A DNA stretch of 63,616 nt from Mesostigma viride (GCA_009746045.1 RPFO01000226.1:17501-81116); one strand, 5' to 3'; numbered from the stretch's first letter, positions 51,801 to 60,430 are shown. Notes: generated from the sequence alone by a model not told the origin. Numbers and translations: made by a program.

Positions 51801-52030
51801 CTCGAGCTCCACGAGCTGGCGTCCGTCACCCAGTCCTCGGCACCGAAGACCTGCTCGACTGCCCCCACCGCCTCTGCGGGGCTGATGCACTTGGCGAGCA
51901 GAGTGGCGAGCTGCTTCTTTTTGGCGCTGAAGGCGACTGGCGCGTGACTGGCGGCAGCAGCCCGCGGTGTGGGCGTCCCGTCCTCCCCGCGCGCTGCCTG
52001 CCCTCCTGTAGCTTTGCGCCCCTTCGGCAT
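48818..52030 (-). CDS. Reverse transcriptase / RNase H polyprotein of the PAT/DIRS-type element
   Basis: An open frame of 1070 aa from ATG 52030. The first ~320 residues are Gag-like: Lys/Ala-rich, with an acidic stretch (NQDDEEDEEGE) and helical segments. Residues about 330-450 are Gly/Arg/Pro-rich without domain character and could include an unrecognised intron. The RT follows, with RFIVNRKLGNLLWVDPP, SDLVSYYYSIEVPE and the catalytic ITIDDLV box, where IDD replaces the usual YxDD. RNase H residues appear in VVASDASTYGQG, HINEKEVRA and LVDSTAALG. The enzyme copies element RNA into cDNA. The lack of stops over 3.2 kb argues for a recently active copy. Confidence 0.9.
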   Translation of the reverse strand: MPKGRKATGGQAARGEDGTPTPRAAAASHAPVAFSAKKKQLATLLAKCISPAEAVGAVEQVFGAEDWVTDASSWSSSQLKSVVQLLADHVDVGDVLDARDPNGTLVAKLLAVADLAADEEEDQALPPTTPAQRKMAKPKGAAKVSAGGGAVGKEMRARLATFVGAPPETENQDDEEDEEGEVAAEKFMQGLKAALGGMEGAGSHFKASKGVALPSRAKSVKYRVSERVLPGVLEDASDNGMGIRSWVMTVKPGNWRNMENRKIVMNIALAMDTLLKELGSAAGELVGMEYLMRVVAALLQVEGKEGGVEGGQPPPAIGGGGCTVSHPGCQGSSPNCHPLGQAQQGSTSREIESQRDRSLFPLPYPLRPAYTAWGRVRSARRRQRATRRHREYTLQCKVVRWLNWLWGGGQDPPPNPRGACSKGREEALARVKRHCTWHSRRVGGVATGQEQEGADAIYGKQNKYEQLRADAVSLPKAEVAGKARLLDLLAMRPSWREIYASEENCIKPAVVASAKYWNVPKPSRGCSMAEWGKLMSRAAGVGMVAFRERRPKWVDGCFGVAKGVGELRFIVNRKLGNLLWVDPPKILLPHLGILVEVYIKGWCYCAKSDLVSYYYSIEVPEWWWDYQGLPSVWSTSVGLAGPRRKVWPVLKVLAMGHSHAVALGEAIHEMVLYMTGALDPRRQVNYLSSAGELTLVRDECGQPLRLAIEYKEERAGELQIDLENPPAPMLSITIDDLVASNGRTCEAVNQLITRAIEEGYLPNNLVPSKEKTKMASLEGDELEALGVVHRRNGVLEPTVKQLNLVIAHTQAILTRGRATAEGLAAVLGRWLWLQMLSRSCLSIWQQCFKFISLQGWGQRSWVLWAGVREELECALALAPMLRVDRSAPLAREVVASDASTYGQGVVYATMEPGDVTELARAREVRGYPTLLIPSEVAYAGPRPLSARAQQAITSQQWRVGVRSRWRDPGMHINEKEVRAAVKGVERSARSLANRGKRVVRLVDSTAALGCLAKGRSSSHKLNKQCRRLCALTLATGVVPSGCGRRVHFNQPMAFLAANPWRLSWQAGCAT

Positions 52031-52117
52031 TGCTGCTCAGGGCCAAAAATGGCTCCGACAGTACAGGTTCGTCAAACCAGAGGTTCGTTTCCCCTGGCTT
52101 GCTGTCGCCGCCCTCGT

Positions 52118-52551
52118 GAAAAGAAAAGAGGCCGACCTTAGCTAGGTGGGTTTGTTTTTGTCCTTTTTTGCGTGTCATGCGGCCTTGGCCCGGACGGCAT
52201 TTTTTCGCCACGCAAATGTTGCGTCTGAACAAATGACGCAATGTGGCGTTCTAATTGCCGGCAGCTTACGTAAGGCTGCCGGGGCTATTAGGTCACATAT
52301 TGCGTGAGAGAAAGAATCTAGATCTAGTTAATCACTACGCCATGAGCCAAGAAACCTAGACAGTGGCAGGTTTATATCTCAACGTAGCTCCTGCCACCTG
52401 GCCAAGAAAAACTGGCCAAAGCTTTGGCCACGACTGATCCGGATCAGGCCGCACCGGCCTCAGAAGGTATGTCACGTGAACCCAATAACCTAGCTATAGC
52501 GGCTACCCTTCCATCTCACTATAAAGAAACTATGTTCAGAGAACCACGATT
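52118..52551 (-). repeat. Split direct repeat B, outer copy (element 5' end)
   Basis: 434 bp matching 47215-47648. Presumably carries the element promoter: CACTATAAAGAAAC near 52517-52530 is a TATA-like site on the plus strand, so its use is uncertain. Confidence 0.93.
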
Positions 52552-53253
52552 AATTAATGCATTGTGCGCCCGGTAATCACCTAAGAGGCGACCATGCCTT
52601 GAGTTCCAGTCGTCAGAAGGGGAGAGGAGTATCAATACCTCCACCTGATTGACGAGGTGGAAAAGACCGTTCGTGGGGAAGACATGGTAGTCGTCCATAG
52701 GTGAGCGTGCAAGCTGTGCGATTATACAAGTTCGGCAAGCCAGGCAAGTAAGTAAGTACTTGCGTGTCATGCGCAAAGGCATGCCACCGAGTATACTAAG
52801 CCAGGCAACTTTAGCAAGGATCGCGCTGTCGGCCGTCTCGGCCACATCCCCAACAAGGGAGCCACATTTTGCTAGCAGTCTGGGAATGTAGAAGGCCTGA
52901 TCGGGCGCTGGCTGGTTTGATCTGTACGGCGCGGGGGACGACGAGCTGCAGGAAGTGGCCACAGATGATGGAAATATTCCTCATCCGACTAGTGGCTTGA
53001 CATTGTGGCCATTCGCTTGCGCATTAGCCAGTGTATGTCTGGACCACGCCTCATCTTTGTAGCATCACTCCGCATTGAATCCTTTTTTTCAGCTTAACGC
53101 GTCTACTAAACCCTAGGGCGACCCCACCGTCCACCCGACCGTCCACCTGGCCGTACCGTGACGGGCGCCAGTATCATGGGAGCCTCTAGTATCATGGGAT
53201 ATCCGTTCAAGTCCTATTCGCGGGCCGCGGGTTCCTATCTAATGATGCATTGG
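52552..53253. other. Spacer with uncertain minus-strand frame
   Basis: A minus-strand frame from ATG 52962 runs into the retrotransposon boundary. It encodes about 137 residues (KYLLTCLACRTCIIAQLARS, FPTNGLFHLVNQVEVLI) that I cannot assign, and would be a gene truncated by the insertion if real. Two AGTATCATGGGA motifs at 53170-53181 and 53188-53199 match the palindrome-locus promoter motif. Confidence 0.3.
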
Positions 53254-53290
53254 TGTTGGATTTGCATGCAATGAGTCTTATTTATTACAA
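53254..53290 (-). terminator. Shared 3'-end motif of the RING gene
   Basis: On the minus strand, TTGTAATAAATAAGACTC then TTGCATGCAAATCCAACA. The same ~36 bases follow the zinc-protein gene at 58011-58046 and its mirror copy at 62675-62710. Position after the stop codons suggests a conserved 3' UTR/polyadenylation element. Confidence 0.6.
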
Positions 53291-53402
53291 TGTACAATAG
53301 GCAAAGCCCTAATCAACAATGTCCTCAACGAGGTGCATCCAAGGGCACACTCACTACAGGGAGGAATAGCCCCCTTCCCCTTTCTAGACCCCCTACTCAT
53401 CC

Positions 53403-54940
53403 TCAACCACAATCACCTCCGGGCTGAACATTAGCAACCAACTGTGCGTCCCTCTCAACAATGCGCCTCGTCGCATCGCGGAAGCGTTCCACCAACCGCC
53501 TCACGGCCAGCGCGTCCCACCCAACGCCACCGCCGAGTGCCTCAAAGAAGGCCACAGCCAGTGCATTGCCCGCAGACCCGGAGCACTGCAGTTGGGGGTG
53601 ATCCCTGATGTACTGCAGGGCGGACAGGAAACCGTTGACTCCCGCGGGGTAATCCGCATTCCCCCCACAGCGCGAACAGCGAAAGAAGCGCGAGCAGCAG
53701 GAGCAGCAGCAGCAGCAGCAGGAGCAGCAGCAGGAGCAGCAGGAGGAGCAGCAGCGGCGGCGGCGGCGGCGATGGCGGCCGGCAGACCACGGAAACCACA
53801 CTCTGACACGTTGTCCACCACGCGCAGGTGGCGATCCAAGTCCTCGCGGCTGGTGGCCTGGTAGGTGCAGCCCAGGATGGTCACGGTGCCGTTATCACCA
53901 GGGAGAGAAAGCTTGTTGGGGCAGGGCCTGACAAGCTTGGCGCAGGTGTTGTCGTGAATCGCCTCCTCGCCGAGCACGACCTCGCCGCCGCACCCGCGAG
54001 CGCACAGACGCACATTCACAAGGGTGAATGTGAGTCTGTCGACACCCACATTGCGCTTGTACTGGCTGCCAGTGCGCATCAGGAGCTCCTTGCATTCTGG
54101 GCAGCGCTTGCCAATCACACGGGCGTTGGGCCTGGTAGAATTATACTCCAGAGCGTGGGCCTCGAGCATATCAGCGCACTTGTTGCAGTGCTGAGGGACG
54201 CAGGTGTGGACGCCCTCCACGAGGTAGATGATGGGGTACTTCCCCTCCGTGCCGAAGGGCTCGGTGCAGATGTCGCAGCACGCCAGCCTCTTCTCGAACC
54301 ACGTGATCTTGTGGTTCGCCTCCTCGAGAGCCAAGCGCATCTTCTTGAGCTCTTCGCGAGTGGGATCAGGGGAGAAAGAACGACGCCTGCTGCGGTTCCT
54401 CTCGCGCTCCAACTCCTCCTGCGTCTCCCTCAGCTGGCGCTGCAATGCGGCTAAGTCCCCACCGCTGGGCCCAGCGCCTCCAGAACGAGAACGGGAGCTG
54501 GGACCACCACGCAGCAGGCCTGCATGCAAAGGAAAACACACAGACAACTGCAAAATGTATCAGATAGTGGCCATCACCTGCAACATCCAACAGATAGTGG
54601 CCATCACCTGCAAAATCCAGCAGGCAATCGAAAAGGGATGCATAAAACAGCAGACCACGTACTGGGAGCAGCCGCAGGGCGAGACTGAGCCACCAGGTCG
54701 TCGATCGCAGCGTGCGAATTGACTTCCGTGCCTGCGTCGTCCAGGTGGTCGTAGTCGTTGTGGTCAAAAAGGTCGTCAGAGGGGTTCCAGCCTGCAAAGA
54801 ATGAATAGAAAATGCCAATGGCGTTCCTGTCAGCTGCTGAAAATGCCCAAAAAACAAACCAAGGAAACACAAAAACAGACATGCATGGGAAAATACGTAC
54901 GCTCAGGTTCCTGGGCCTCATGTTCTTGTGTCGTCGCCAT
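53403..54940 (-). CDS. RING plus TRAF-type zinc finger protein (putative E3 ubiquitin ligase), three exons
   Basis: Exons 54940-54901, 54791-54663 and 54519-53403; both donors are GTACGT and phases agree. The N-terminus is acidic (WNPSDDLFDHNDYDHLDD). An SR-like stretch and a coiled coil (LAALQRQLRETQEELERER, then LKKMRLALEEANHKI) precede a RING: CCDICTEPF, CVPQHCNKC, then RCPECKELL. A TRAF-like finger region follows (LCARGCGGEVVLGEEAIHD, TCAKLVRPCPN, CTYQATSREDLDRHL). The C-terminal part has a poly-Ala tract encoded by a GCA/GCC repeat near 53700-53770. A frame change at a G6 run (53655-53660) leads into the likely true C-terminus (GVNGFLSALQYIRDHPQL, then stop at 53403); without it the frame ends at 53501. 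RING-TRAF proteins usually transfer ubiquitin; partners are unknown. It may act with the nearby F-box-like proteins, which is inference. Confidence 0.75.
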
Positions 54941-55646
54941 AGCTGGCTAGCTGCTGATAGTGGTATCCTGCTGCTGTTCTGAGTGGTTCGTGAGGGTTTG
55001 GCTGCATTTTTGGTCGTGTTTGGGCTTTTGGCCTCGTGGGGAGGAGGACGAACGGCATATTCCCGGCATATTCCGGGAATATTCCCACGAATATGCCGTG
55101 GGACGGTCGCTAGAAGGAAACTGTCGCGCCGCGTCGGCAGTTACGTGACAGGGATACGGACTGTCATGGCAGACTGACAGATCGGACAGGTGTCAGACGG
55201 GACAGTGCGCTGACTGTCGTGGCAGATCTTCGTAACCGACACGCGGCGGAACCGGCGCGGCGCGGACTGACGTGGCGCGCTGTCAGAACTGACGTGGCAC
55301 GTACTGACATGGCAGGCCGTCCGAACCGGCAGCTGACGGATACGGCGTTGTACGGACTGTCATGTCAGACCGTTCAGACTGCCACGCGGCAGTCTGGCAT
55401 GACAATTGGACGGAATCTAGCGGGAAATCTTACAATGTACGTGCAGTTACGTGTTTGTAGTAATCTGTACTACCTGTAGTATCACCCACTGCATTTCTAC
55501 TTCGAATATACTCTCTGTACTACGAATCCTAGTGCAATTGTACTATGAGACGCCATGAGATAGAGACAAAGTCATGGATTTCCATTAGAATCATAATAAG
55601 GCTTAATGCCCATAGGGGACTTTGTCTATTCCAAAGGGGCACTTAG
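54941..55646. promoter_or_regulatory. Palindrome-rich upstream region of the RING gene
   Basis: Contains overlapping dyads: CGGCATATTCCC and GGGAATATTCCC near 55057-55084, with GAATATGCCG closing a larger inverted repeat at 55090-55099. A perfect stem at 55375-55396 reads CAGACTGCC-ACGC-GGCAGTCTG. Between 55155 and 55420 degenerate copies of CTGWCRTGGCAG recur. No gene is visible. The region between 55420 and 55646 is A/T-richer and holds the 3' end of the next gene. Confidence 0.6.
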
Positions 55647-56282
55647 TTAGTGAACCCCCTCCAGGGCCAGGCGGCGACAGAACTTGTCGTACATCTTGTC
55701 GCAGGTGGCATTCATGACCCTCAGTTCCCTCTCGCAGACAGCGGGGGAAAAGTTGACAGGCAGATAGGCGTCGTACTCGGCCTTCACGAGGTCCACGAGC
55801 ACACGGCAATGCTCCTCTGCGGTCTTATCCTTATCCACCTGAGGAATGGATTCAACATACTCCTTCATCACATCCCACAGGCGGGGAATCGCGCAAACGC
55901 GGTCAGACAGCTTAACCTCTAGGTCGATGGCCAGAGTTGCCACCTCCATACGCCTATCGCCATACTTGCAGGCGTCCATCCTCTTCTCAAAAGTGGAAAG
56001 GGACTGCACACCGCCTTGAGCGATGGCGATGGCAAAGTTGCGCAGGGCCCATCCTGTATAGTGGCAAAACGGCCCTGGCTGCCTGCGCTTAGAGAGGAAG
56101 CGCCCCTCAAGCTCATTGGCAATAGCATCCAGCAGCTGCTTCATTCGCTGCTCTGTCTTAGCTTTGACAGCGTCCCACGGCACTTGCAGCTGCTTGCTGA
56201 CACCACACCCGTGGGGCCATGCCAACTCCACGATTTCGTGCACAATCTCAGCTGGCAGGCTGTTAAAAGTGGCAGCGGCCAT
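55647..56282 (-). CDS. Small F-box-like protein, family member 1
   Basis: An intact 211-aa frame from ATG 56282. The N-terminus FNSLPAEIVHEIVELAWPHG has the LPxEI start of an F-box and aligns with the protein at 58941 (LPSEILFVLAELSWPYL, then GVxK). Both continue with a W-x-AV helix and an ELExRF/ELEFRD segment. The remainder is helical and has no recognised domain. F-box proteins link substrates to SKP1-cullin ligases, but only the first helix pair of an F-box is evident, so that role is tentative. Divergently transcribed from the zinc-protein gene at 56753, with a matching TATA-like box. Confidence 0.65.
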   Translation of the reverse strand: MAAATFNSLPAEIVHEIVELAWPHGCGVSKQLQVPWDAVKAKTEQRMKQLLDAIANELEGRFLSKRRQPGPFCHYTGWALRNFAIAIAQGGVQSLSTFEKRMDACKYGDRRMEVATLAIDLEVKLSDRVCAIPRLWDVMKEYVESIPQVDKDKTAEEHCRVLVDLVKAEYDAYLPVNFSPAVCERELRVMNATCDKMYDKFCRRLALEGVH

Positions 56283-56752
56283 GTCTTCTTTGTGGTAGTG
56301 GTGCTAGTGCTGTTGGGATGCTGGAGCAGGCGAGAAGTGCCCACTTTGACGTGGTGTCGGACCTTTGTACCCCGCCCCACGGCATCTTCGCGGAATATTC
56401 CGTGGACCGACGATCTCCCACGGGACGCTGCCACGCGGCGGAGATCGGACGGTCCACGGCAATTCAGATCTCCCATGATAGTACGGCGTATCCGGATACG
56501 GCGCGGCGCCGGTACGGCCGGACCAGTATCATGGATACTGGTCCGAGTACCGTGGCACGGCATTCCGCCACGTCACTACCGCGCCGCGCCGCGCCGCGCC
56601 ATGGAACCTTCTAGAGGATCGATCCCAGCCGTCCGATGAAGATCTCGTGGGAGGGCCAGTTTCCACAGGTACAAAGGTCGTGCAGGCCTACCAAATGCAC
56701 CATCACACCACAGAACAGCCATAGCCAGCGCAGAAAACAACAGCAGACCGCC
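56283..56752. promoter_or_regulatory. Divergent promoter with matched TATA-like boxes
   Basis: GTACAAAGGTC occurs once on each strand: at 56669-56679 (plus), ~75-85 bases before ATG 56753, and at 56360-56370 (minus), ~80-90 bases before ATG 56282. Between them are CGGAATATTCCG, TCCCATGATAGT (56471-56482), CGTATCCGGATACG, and the perfect stem GGACCAGTATC-ATG-GATACTGGTCC (56520-56544), plus (GCGCC)n near 56580. Confidence 0.7.
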
Positions 56753-57932
56753 ATGTTTCCCGTTGATGCAGCAGCTGGGCCATTGTTCGGGCCTCAGACT
56801 AGGGCACGACTAGGGCCTTGCATGGGCTTGGTTCTCCCAGATGCTATGGATTGCCATATCCTCGCTGCACAAGAACTAGGACTGGTTGTTCCGCCATAGC
56901 TCCTGCGCTGTGCCAGTGCCTGCGCCTGTGCCAGCGCCAGTGCCTGTGATTGTGCCAGTGCCAGTGCCTGCTGCGCCAGTGCCTGAGCCTGTGTACGTGC
57001 CTGCTCCTCTCCCTGGGCTATTCGCCCCTCGGTTTAAGGACTCTGACATTTGGCCTCACAGGCCATGTGTGGCCAAATGGTAGTGGCGATTCCAAGTTTC
57101 CTCTGGTGCATTGCGTCACCTGCAAAAAGGTGCCGGAGAGGGCAGTGTGCAAGAAGGAGAACGGGGAGATGCAGTGCCGGGGGTGCGCTCTGGATGAACT
57201 GAGCGACAAGGTGGATGCACTAGGTCCCTCTCCTCCCACGGAGCAGGTGCAGGAGACTGTCAAGAATTTTGACACGGGCTTGCAGATTTACAAGTACGAA
57301 TATGAGCCCAAGCGTCTCCCGCCTCCTCCCACCGGCTACCCTCTGTCCAAGTGCATGTGCGCTGTGTGCAAGAATCCTGCTCTCCACGCGCACGAAGTGG
57401 TGAAGGAGGTCACCCCTCAGATGCTGGAGACTACTTCCCATTTCCGTGTTGCCAAGCTCGTGGTTGGCGACGTCGTTTGTGGGATCTGCCGCAACGAGTT
57501 CCTGGCCCAGTATGTCGACAACAACGTGGTCATCAGCAAGGCCATGTCTCGCGGCATGCAGTATTGGGAGTACAAGGGCCATATCGATGAGGTGTTCCAG
57601 TACAACGAGGAACTCCACAAGATGGCAGAGCGCGCCCAGGACAACACGCAACGGCCCCTCCAGTGACAAGTTTTACTGGCCTCGCAGGCAGTGCCAGAAG
57701 TGCATGAAGCGCATCGACATCAACGTGCAGAACCTGTATGTGGCTCCAAGGCCTCGTTCTTTGACGTTGACTTGGTCTGCTACGAGTGCGCCAAGTTCTG
57801 CAGCCTCGTTTCTGAGGCTGTCGCTTTCCCGGGCTTTAGCCGCCCCAACAACCGTCTCAAGCGTAATGCAGAGGCCGGGGCTTCCTTCTGTACGATGTTG
57901 TGGGGTCCAACAAGCCCTATTTCTTCGCGTAG
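56753..57932 (+). CDS. CxxC-rich zinc-binding protein, frame disrupted
   Basis: ATG 56753 starts ~80 bases after a TATA-like box. A Val-Pro repeat segment (VPVPAPVPAPVP) spans about 56904-57000. The conserved body begins near 57089 and carries paired cysteines: CVTCKK, CRGCA, CMCAVCK, CGICRNEF, CQKCMKR, CYECAKFC. The C-terminus probably reads FLLYDVVGSNKPYFFA with stop at 57930-57932. Several frame changes occur (near 56895, 57075, 57650, 57755 and 57885). The mirror copy at 62787-63616 disagrees with this one at two of them; at 57650 each copy lacks different bases and their union restores the frame, so most breaks are probably sequence errors. At least five zinc knuckles are predicted; no named family was recognised. 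Confidence 0.6.
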
Positions 57933-58078
57933 GGTGTCATCTGGGCACTTCATTGGCCCATGCAAGCCTATGGAGGCTACTGTTGATAGGGACTTGTGGT
58001 ATTCTATTTTGTAATGAATAAGACTCTTTGCATGTAAATCCAACACTCATGCACTAGGCGTAGGACTTGACTTGTTGG

Positions 58079-58685
58079 CGAAAAGTTCGGGCTATGCGGA
58101 TAGCCCGAACTTTTGGGGATAGCCCGAACTTTTGGAAACCTCGCTAGGGAAAAGTAAAAGTTTCCAGTGGGATCCCAGCCATTTGAAAAGTTCGGGCTAT
58201 GGTTCGGGCTATCGGTTTATAGCCCGAACCGGACCCTTTTGCCCCTTGGACGGTGGTGTCATGCATTGTACATGGGGTAGGGACTTGGTTATTTGGACAG
58301 TGTGCAGTGTATGTGTGTGTGTTTCTTCCTTAGATTGCTAACACATAAAATATAGGGGTATTTCCTGTATATACAGATAGGATTGCTAACACATAAAATA
58401 TAGGGATATTACCTATGAGTATATATAGATGGCAATTGCTAACACATAAAATTTTATGTGTTGGGAAACAGAGTAAAAGAAAGAGTAACATTCACCCATA
58501 GCAACACACCGTCCAGAGGGGAAAAAGGGGAGGTTCGGGCTATAAATCGATAGCCCGAACCATAGCCCGAACTTTTCAAAATGGCTGGGATCCCCACTGG
58601 AAACTTTTACTTTTCCCTAGCAAGGTTTCGAAAAGTTCGGGCTATCCCCAAAAGTTCGGGCTATCCACATAGCACGAACTTTTCG
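58079..58685. mobile_element. Long-TIR hairpin element (MITE/foldback-like)
   Basis: Bases 58079-58245 and 58520-58685 are inverted copies of each other (about 90 percent by eye), with about 270 bases between. Each arm has several TTCGGGCTAT / ATAGCCCGAA blocks and the order AAGTTTCCAGTGG, GGGATCCCAGCC. The interior holds three direct copies of ATTGCTAACACATAAAAT (58333, 58381 and 58435). No coding sequence or certain target duplication was found. It lies between the zinc gene and the F-box-like gene. Confidence 0.75.
58081..58114 (+). terminator. Perfect 15-bp stem-loop downstream of the zinc gene
   Basis: AAAAGTTCGGGCTAT-GCGG-ATAGCCCGAACTTTT, 149 bases after the stop codon. It is also the outer part of the long-TIR element. 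A transcript-end role is possible but unproven. Confidence 0.45.
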
Positions 58686-58865
58686 TGGGAGCCTATGGAT
58701 GGGCGCCACGTGGCACGGTATCCCACGATAGTTGCCGGCGCCGCGCCGGCGCGGCGCTCCACGGAATATCCGTGGGAATATTCCCGGCGCGACGCTTGCA
58801 CGGCACTATCGTGGGACGCCGTGGCCGAGAGGGTATAAAAGCGGAGTCACGGGCGTTTGGGGGTA
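58686..58865 (+). promoter_or_regulatory. TATA promoter with nested dyads for F-box-like gene 2
   Basis: TATAAAA at 58834-58840, 101 bases before ATG 58941. Upstream, TCCCACGATAGT (58721-58732) and ACTATCGTGGGA (58805-58816) form a 12-bp inverted repeat enclosing GC-only palindromes (GCCGGCGCCGCGCCGGC) and GGGAATATTCCC. GCCACGTGGC occurs at 58706-58715. Confidence 0.75.
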
Positions 58866-58940
58866 GGTCTCGCCTCCGACACTGCCAGGCACACAGTCAT
58901 CCACACGCAGACAGCCATCCTTACAGCTGTAAAATACACA

Positions 58941-59612
58941 ATGGCCCATGCTGGTGCTACTTTCGAGGATCTGCCAAGCGAAATTTTGTTTGTTTTGGCA
59001 GAGCTCAGCTGGCCCTACTTGCGTGGTGTGAACAAGGCCTCTCACAAGGAATGGGAGGCCGTGCTGGCGATAATGGAGGCAAAGGTTCGCGCTGTGCGCA
59101 ATTTGATTGACGAGGAACTGGAGTTCCGCGATGCCAACCCCTATTGGTGGTTCGTCGATATAAAGAAGGTGACACCCCGCCGCCTGTATGAGATGACGCC
59201 TGATCAGCTGAGGGCCATTTATGACAAGGTGTCTGTGCCCCGCTTGCGTGAGGCGGAGGGGTACTTGTACACTACCCGCGCTGATCGTTTGGAGCAGATG
59301 GATCACGCGTACACTGATTTTGTGGAGGTGCTCAACCGAACTGTCAAGGTCCCCGTTGGCCCCCACACTAAGGCGGCGAGGGACGCCTATTTTGCGTCCA
59401 TTCCTGATGTGGATCGCGAGAATGTGATGGAGCGTCGCGTTGATGAGTTGGTCACTGTTCTGTGCGCGGGATTGGTGGCTGACGACACGGAGGCCAACGG
59501 GGGCGTGCCAACGGGTTTGGCCGACCTTCTCAGCGACATTTTCGATGAGTACAAGCACCGGATGATCGGTCGTATCTTCACCCATCCATCGTATAACCGG
59601 GTGATGCCTTAA
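58941..59612 (+). CDS. Small F-box-like protein, family member 2
   Basis: An intact 223-aa frame. ATG 58941 is favoured because it follows the TATA box by 101 bases and aligns with the start of member 1. The N-terminus reads FEDLPSEILFVLAELSWPYL, then RGVNKASHKEWEAV, resembling an F-box first half. The rest is predicted helical, with no known catalytic motif (KKVTPRRLYEMTPDQLRAIY; a DEYKHRMIGRIF C-terminus). Relationship to member 1 rests on LPxEI, SWP/AWP, GVxK and ELExR. A hairpin follows the stop codon. Function in ubiquitin ligation is only suggested by the F-box-like start. Confidence 0.68.
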   Translation: MAHAGATFEDLPSEILFVLAELSWPYLRGVNKASHKEWEAVLAIMEAKVRAVRNLIDEELEFRDANPYWWFVDIKKVTPRRLYEMTPDQLRAIYDKVSVPRLREAEGYLYTTRADRLEQMDHAYTDFVEVLNRTVKVPVGPHTKAARDAYFASIPDVDRENVMERRVDELVTVLCAGLVADDTEANGGVPTGLADLLSDIFDEYKHRMIGRIFTHPSYNRVMP

Positions 59613-59633
59613 ACAGGCAAATAGGGATCAACT

Positions 59634-59661
59634 GATATAGCCTATTGGAAAAGGCTATATC
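59634..59661 (+). terminator. 9-bp stem-loop after F-box-like gene 2
   Basis: GATATAGCC-TATTGGAAAA-GGCTATATC, starting 22 bases after the stop codon, followed by A/T-rich sequence with AATAAGAC at 59688. A palindromic 3' end would resemble the hairpin-marked transcript ends of some giant viruses; that comparison is inference. Confidence 0.5.
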
Positions 59662-59857
59662 CCATGGACTGTCTTATATAACTTTTAATAAGACCCGATT
59701 CCTATTGAAATTTGTCTCACAATGAGTCCCACAATGAGCCCCACTTAAAAAAAAATCTAAACCGCATACTATAAATAGCTAATGGAGCTATAGGGGTACC
59801 AGATTCCCACGAACAATAGGGATTTCCCGCCACCCGCGCCTGTCACGTGATTTGTCT

Positions 59858-60290
59858 GCCACGTGGCATGACCCGATTGGTCAGCCCAGTCTCGTGGGAT
59901 TCCAGATTCACATGGTGCCACGTGGCAGCCACCCACTCGACAGGGTGTCCCATGGGACTCCAGGGACCCCCATGGGTGCCACGTGGCAGGATCCCATTGG
60001 ACAGGGTGTATCATGGGACGCCAGGGTCCCTGGGTGCCACGTGGCGGGTTCCGATTGGACAGGGAGTACCATGGGAGTACAGGGTCCCACGGAGATTCGG
60101 GGTCCCGGTGCCACGTGGCGGTTACTGATTGGACAGGGAGTCCCATGGGTGCCACGTGGCAGCGTCCCATTGGACAGGGAGGTCCCATGGGTGGCCAGGG
60201 TCCCAGGGGTCCCGGTGCCACGTGGCAGTCGCTGATTGGCCAGATAGTCCCATGGGAATCTCAGGGTGCCACGTGGCAGCCTCCCATTGG
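59858..60290 (+). repeat. Array of CACGTG palindromes beside the palindrome centre (left arm)
   Basis: Eight GCCACGTGGC decamers at 59858, 59917, 59978, 60036, 60110, 60151, 60217 and 60268, spaced 41-74 bases. Seven are followed after about 7-8 bases by ATTGG (inverted CCAAT), and most units carry CCATGGG. Units are degenerate tandem copies. CACGTG is the core of plant G-boxes and E-boxes. Confidence 0.92.
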
Positions 60291-60430
60291 CGGCTACTAC
60301 GCCAGGGTCCCTGGCAGGGTCCCACGATATATTTATCCCAACAATTGACGGGTTAGAGGCGCCTCTAACCCGTCAATTGTTGGGATAAATATATCGTGGG
60401 ACCCTGCCAGGGACCCTGGCGTAGTAGCCG

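Larger units (their letters stand above)
47052..52551 (-). mobile_element. PAT/DIRS-type tyrosine-recombinase retrotransposon with split direct repeats
   Basis: Read on the minus strand, the layout is repeat B (52551-52118), RT/RNase H gene, tyrosine recombinase gene, repeat A (47783-47646), repeat B (47648-47215), repeat A (47189-47052). A copies are 138 bp with no difference seen; B copies are 434 bp and differ at two positions by eye (G/A near 47304 and A/G near 47560, B1 coordinates). This arrangement defines PAT/Ngaro-like elements, which include Kangaroo of Volvox and TOC-type elements of Chlamydomonas. Both genes are open, so insertion was recent. No target duplication is visible; each A/B boundary and both ends share the trinucleotide ATT, as expected for recombinase-mediated integration. 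Confidence 0.93.

Noticed and set aside
52552-52962. Minus-strand gene truncated by the retrotransposon
   Set aside because: A plausible frame but no recognisable domain; kept only as a low-confidence note in the spacer entry.
55057-55099. Canonical heat-shock element
   Set aside because: GAAnnTTC cores are present but spacing between successive triplets is not the regular five-base register, so only a resemblance is noted.
60341-60380. Telomere repeat at the palindrome centre
   Set aside because: GGTTAGAGG/CCTCTAACC recalls TTAGGG-type repeats, but only one imperfect unit occurs on each side.
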